From NCBI GenBank assembly GCA_031554215.1, contig JAVBKF010000185.1, forward strand, positions 1 to 15,782: DNA of 15,782 nt, read 5' to 3'. Each line of letters starts with the position of its first letter. Position 1 is the stretch's first letter. This DNA is from JAVBKE01 sp031554215. Its GTDB lineage: Bacteria > Bacillota > Bacilli > JARBTR01. The position numbers and the translations under genes are program-made. Under the pieces are notes generated by a model. It ran no database searches. It saw only the letters and a list, made by a program, of their open reading frames with translations, and had not been told where the DNA came from. Below are positions 13,820 through 15,782 of this stretch, one piece after another.

Positions 13820-14476
13820 ATGAAGAAAGTATCTACCCTTGCCGAAGTAGCAAACTATTTTCACAATGGGATGACCGTGATGGTGGGTGGCTTCATGGGG
13901 ATTGGCACGCCAACTGCACTCGTTCAACTGTTACTTGACGAACAAGTTTCAGGTATTACGCTGATTTCCAGTGATACTGCGATGGTTGATCGAGGTGTTG
14001 GGCGACTTGTTGCAGGGAAGCGGCTGAGGAAAATCATTGCTTCGCATATTGGCACCAATCCCGAAACTGGCCGTCAAATGATTGCCGGGGAAGTCGAAGT
14101 AGAACTCGTTCCGCAAGGCACCTTCGCCGAGCGAATCCGTTGTGGTGGTGCTGGACTTGGTGGTTTCCTGACACCGACTGGAGTAGGAACATCGGTGGCA
14201 GAGGGGAAAGAGCTACTTATGGTAAATGGTCGACACTATTTACTGGAATACCCAATTAGAGCAGAAGTTGCGCTTCTGAAAGCACATCAAGCAGACCGGG
14301 CAGGGAATCTGATCTATCGTAATAGTGCTCGAAATTTCAACCCGATGATGGCGCTAGCAGCGGATATTGTCATCGCTGAAGTCGAGGAGATTGTCGGCAT
14401 TGGTGCGCTAGACCCAAATGCGATCGTGACACCAGGTATTCTCGTTGATTATCTAGTTTGTACAGGAGGCGCATAA
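13820..14476 (+). CDS. atoD: acetoacetate (acetate/butyrate) CoA-transferase, alpha subunit
   Basis: The 218-residue alpha subunit works with the next gene product to move CoA from a donor acyl-CoA to acetoacetate, giving acetoacetyl-CoA. The family glycine motif VGGFMGIGTP is at 22-31, followed by SHIGTNPETGR and RCGGAGLGGFLTPTGVGT. These stretches match E. coli AtoD and clostridial CtfA types closely, more so than succinyl-CoA transferase ScoA. CAGGCGG at 13806-13812 supports the ATG. The stop lies 4 bases before atoA. Context suggests it consumes the acetoacetate made by the HMG-CoA lyase, although it has its own promoter region and could also serve short-chain fatty acid use. Confidence 0.92.
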   Translation: MKKVSTLAEVANYFHNGMTVMVGGFMGIGTPTALVQLLLDEQVSGITLISSDTAMVDRGVGRLVAGKRLRKIIASHIGTNPETGRQMIAGEVEVELVPQGTFAERIRCGGAGLGGFLTPTGVGTSVAEGKELLMVNGRHYLLEYPIRAEVALLKAHQADRAGNLIYRNSARNFNPMMALAADIVIAEVEEIVGIGALDPNAIVTPGILVDYLVCTGGA

Positions 14477-14480
14477 CACG

Positions 14481-15131
14481 ATGGATAAAAAAGAGATCAT
14501 TGCTCGGCGTGCGGCACTTGAGCTGCTCGATGGTGATGTTGTCAACCTGGGCATTGGATTACCGACACTGATTCCGCATTATCTATCTCCTGATATCAAT
14601 ATACTTTTGCAATCTGAGAATGGCTTTGTGGGCATGGGGCGAGCTGGTGAGGAACCGGGTCCCGATATTGTAGATGCTGGCGGGAATCCAGTGGGGATTC
14701 TGCCGGGTGCCGCCTTCTTTGATAGTGCATTTTCATTTGCACTCATTCGGGGTGGCCATGTCGATGTGACGATACTCGGCGGATTACAAGTTGACGCGGC
14801 AGGAAATCTGGCGAATTGGATGGTGCCTGGGAAAATGGTACCCGGCATGGGCGGCGCAATGGACCTCGTCACAGGTGCGGGGCGGGTCATTGTTGTCATG
14901 GAGCATGTGACCCGGAATGGGGAAGCCAAAATAGTCCCGGCGTGTGTTCTGCCGCTGACGGGTCAGGGGGTTGTCTCACTGATTATTACTGAGCTCGCTG
15001 TGTTCCGGGTAACGGAGACAGGGCTTGTGCTTGAGGAAATGAGTGCTCTAACGAATCTTGAGACAGTGCAGGCATTGACTGATGCACCGTTTATTGTGGC
15101 AGATACGCTGCGTGTGTTTGGTGCTGAGTGA
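14481..15131 (+). CDS. atoA: acetoacetate (acetate/butyrate) CoA-transferase, beta subunit
   Basis: The 216-residue beta subunit carries the catalytic glutamate, Glu46 in QSENGFVGMG, which forms the covalent glutamyl-CoA thioester. NLGIGLPT (22-29), LPGAAFFDSA, GGLQVD and the NWMVPGKMVPGMGGAMDLV stretch match E. coli AtoA closely. GGAGG at 14465-14469, inside the end of atoD, serves as ribosome binding site, and the 4-base intergenic gap indicates translational coupling. Length is normal. The exact acyl donor (acetyl-CoA, butyryl-CoA or another) cannot be told from sequence. Confidence 0.93.
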   Translation: MDKKEIIARRAALELLDGDVVNLGIGLPTLIPHYLSPDINILLQSENGFVGMGRAGEEPGPDIVDAGGNPVGILPGAAFFDSAFSFALIRGGHVDVTILGGLQVDAAGNLANWMVPGKMVPGMGGAMDLVTGAGRVIVVMEHVTRNGEAKIVPACVLPLTGQGVVSLIITELAVFRVTETGLVLEEMSALTNLETVQALTDAPFIVADTLRVFGAE

Positions 15132-15350
15132 TTTGGTAGGTTGTTAATGCTTTGGGAAATGATTGAGTGGGGTGCCTGGTGCTTAGGACCACAGGCAATT
15201 TGCTCAATTGCAACGGATAAGCAGAAGATGATAAGAAGGCTGTGCAACATACACTTTTCAAAACTGAACAAAAATTCGTTGATGAGTTATGGGGAGTGAA
15301 TGAAATCAGCCTTGTTGAAAAGCTGACATTTCCATTCAGAGTTTTAGATT
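15132..15350. other. intergenic stretch after atoA
   Basis: No gene is recognised here. One plus-strand frame stays open from about 15212 to 15411 but has no ATG or ribosome binding site. No terminator stands directly after atoA; the first hairpin with a T-rich tail is at 15351. A small hairpin TCAGC/GCTGA lies at 15305-15324. Confidence 0.5.
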
Positions 15351-15374
15351 GCACCCTAAAAAGGGTGCTCTTTA
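15351..15374 (+). terminator. terminator or leader hairpin after atoA
   Basis: GCACCCT (15351-15357) pairs with AGGGTGC (15362-15368) around AAAA, followed by TCTTTA. It may end the atoDA transcript. It is flanked by a longer-range 9-base inverted repeat, TTGTTGAAA (15312-15320) and TTTCAACAA (15387-15395), which reaches to 3 bases before the next ribosome binding site, so it could instead belong to a regulated leader. Confidence 0.6.
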
Positions 15375-15408
15375 ACGTGGATCTCATTTCAACAACTTGG
15401 AGGTACAA

Positions 15409-15442
15409 ATGAAGAGGATATTCATTCCTGATATAATAAAGT
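15409..15442 (+). pseudogene. start of a gene apparently interrupted by the IS element
   Basis: GGAGG (15399-15403) is spaced 5 bases from an ATG at 15409, an ideal start, but the frame MKRIFIPDIIKL ends after 12 codons at a TAA made by the first bases of the putative IS end (TGTAACAC). Such a good start with almost no gene suggests an insertion cut it. The remainder would lie beyond the window, after the right end of the IS. The same bases also contain an extended -10 box (TGATATAAT, 15429-15437), so a promoter role is an alternative reading. Confidence 0.4.
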
Positions 15443-15782
15443 TGTAACACCTTGATATAAAAAATTGCTAAAATAAAAATCAGGGCGTGTTACAAATGAG
15501 AGCACAAAGACAATACGAACCAGAGCTAAAAGGGAAAATCATACGACTTCAGTTAGAAGAAGGAAGAACCAAGAAAAGCCTGTCAATGGAATATCAACTA
15601 GGCCAAGGTACGCTAACCTACTGGTTACAGCAACACCACATAGAATGCCAATTCAACCCAAATGTAAAAGAACAAGCGGACGCTTGCGAAGAGAACAGGA
15701 GGCTACGAAAGAAGCTAGCAGAACAGGAAAAGGAAATGGCATTTCTAAAAAGGGCAGCGGTGTTCTTTGCGAAAGAAATCGA
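15443..15782 (+). mobile_element. IS3-family insertion sequence, left part
   Basis: The element begins near TGTAACACC at 15443, judged from the TG start, the position 53 bases before orfA and the broken upstream frame. TGTAACAC recurs inverted as GTGTTACA at 15487-15494, just before the orfA start. The right end, the orfB integrase and the target duplication lie outside the window, so the exact boundary is unproven. Confidence 0.6.
15496..15782 (+). CDS. IS3-family transposase OrfA, N-terminal part (cut by window edge)
   Basis: The visible 95 residues show the helix-turn-helix of IS3 OrfA proteins (YEPELKGKIIRLQLEEGRTK to TLTYWLQQH), followed by a leucine-zipper-like coiled coil (ENRRLRKKLAEQEKEMAFLK) that ends in RAAVFFAKEI, the common end region of OrfA. 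OrfA binds the terminal repeats and is normally joined to the DDE integrase OrfB by a -1 frameshift; OrfB would start just beyond the window. The ribosome binding site is weak (CAGGG about 10 bases before the ATG), which is common for transposases kept at low expression. Nothing visible is broken. Confidence 0.9.
   Translation, partial: MRAQRQYEPELKGKIIRLQLEEGRTKKSLSMEYQLGQGTLTYWLQQHHIECQFNPNVKEQADACEENRRLRKKLAEQEKEMAFLKRAAVFFAKEI

Noticed and set aside
15212..15411. Open plus-strand frame of about 65 codons after atoA
   Set aside because: It has no ATG, no ribosome binding site, runs through the 15351 hairpin and shows no recognisable family.

Overview
The window looks like the chromosome of a low-to-moderate-GC Gram-positive bacterium of the Bacillales (Bacillota). 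The reasons are strong GGAGG-type ribosome binding sites, several GTG starts, an HPr kinase/phosphorylase, a BclA-like collagen protein, and a leucine-degradation gene order matching the yng cluster that I recall from Bacillus subtilis. Spore formation is likely but inferred only from the collagen-like protein. The genus cannot be fixed from sequence reading alone.

Layout. Positions 1-2544 (minus strand) hold a collagen-like surface or exosporium protein with 183 uninterrupted Gly-X-Thr-type triplets and a C-terminal globular domain. A family-2 glycosyltransferase, cut by the window edge, follows 62 bases downstream on the same strand. Positions 2545-2985 appear to hold a worn-out coding remnant. 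Positions 2980-4640 hold a monofunctional haem catalase with its own promoter and terminator. Positions 4730-5846 hold a stand-alone hprK with promoter, an unusual nested hairpin and a terminator. Positions 5847-7122 are an accessory patch: an unrecognised 133-residue protein on the minus strand, a 27-codon ORF behind a perfect palindrome, a decayed DUF4405-like membrane protein gene, and hairpins.

Positions 7246-13537 form one operon for the lower leucine pathway: acyl-CoA dehydrogenase, biotin carboxylase, a 70-residue biotin carrier, HMG-CoA lyase, enoyl-CoA (methylglutaconyl-CoA) hydratase and the carboxyltransferase. Together they should take isovaleryl-CoA through methylcrotonyl-CoA, methylglutaconyl-CoA and HMG-CoA to acetyl-CoA and acetoacetate. 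After a structured intergenic region with two near-identical operator-like motifs, atoD and atoA (13820-15131) encode a two-subunit CoA-transferase able to reactivate acetoacetate as acetoacetyl-CoA. No acyl-CoA synthetase, branched-chain ketoacid dehydrogenase or thiolase lies in the window.

Positions 15132-15782 contain a terminator-like leader, the first codons of a gene apparently interrupted by an insertion, and the left part of an IS3-family element whose orfA runs off the end. No single wholly new system is visible. The best candidates for follow-up are the collagen/glycosyltransferase pair with its SigK-like promoter, the palindrome plus 27-codon ORF, the pseudoknot-capable element after the leucine operon, and the duplicated motif before atoD.
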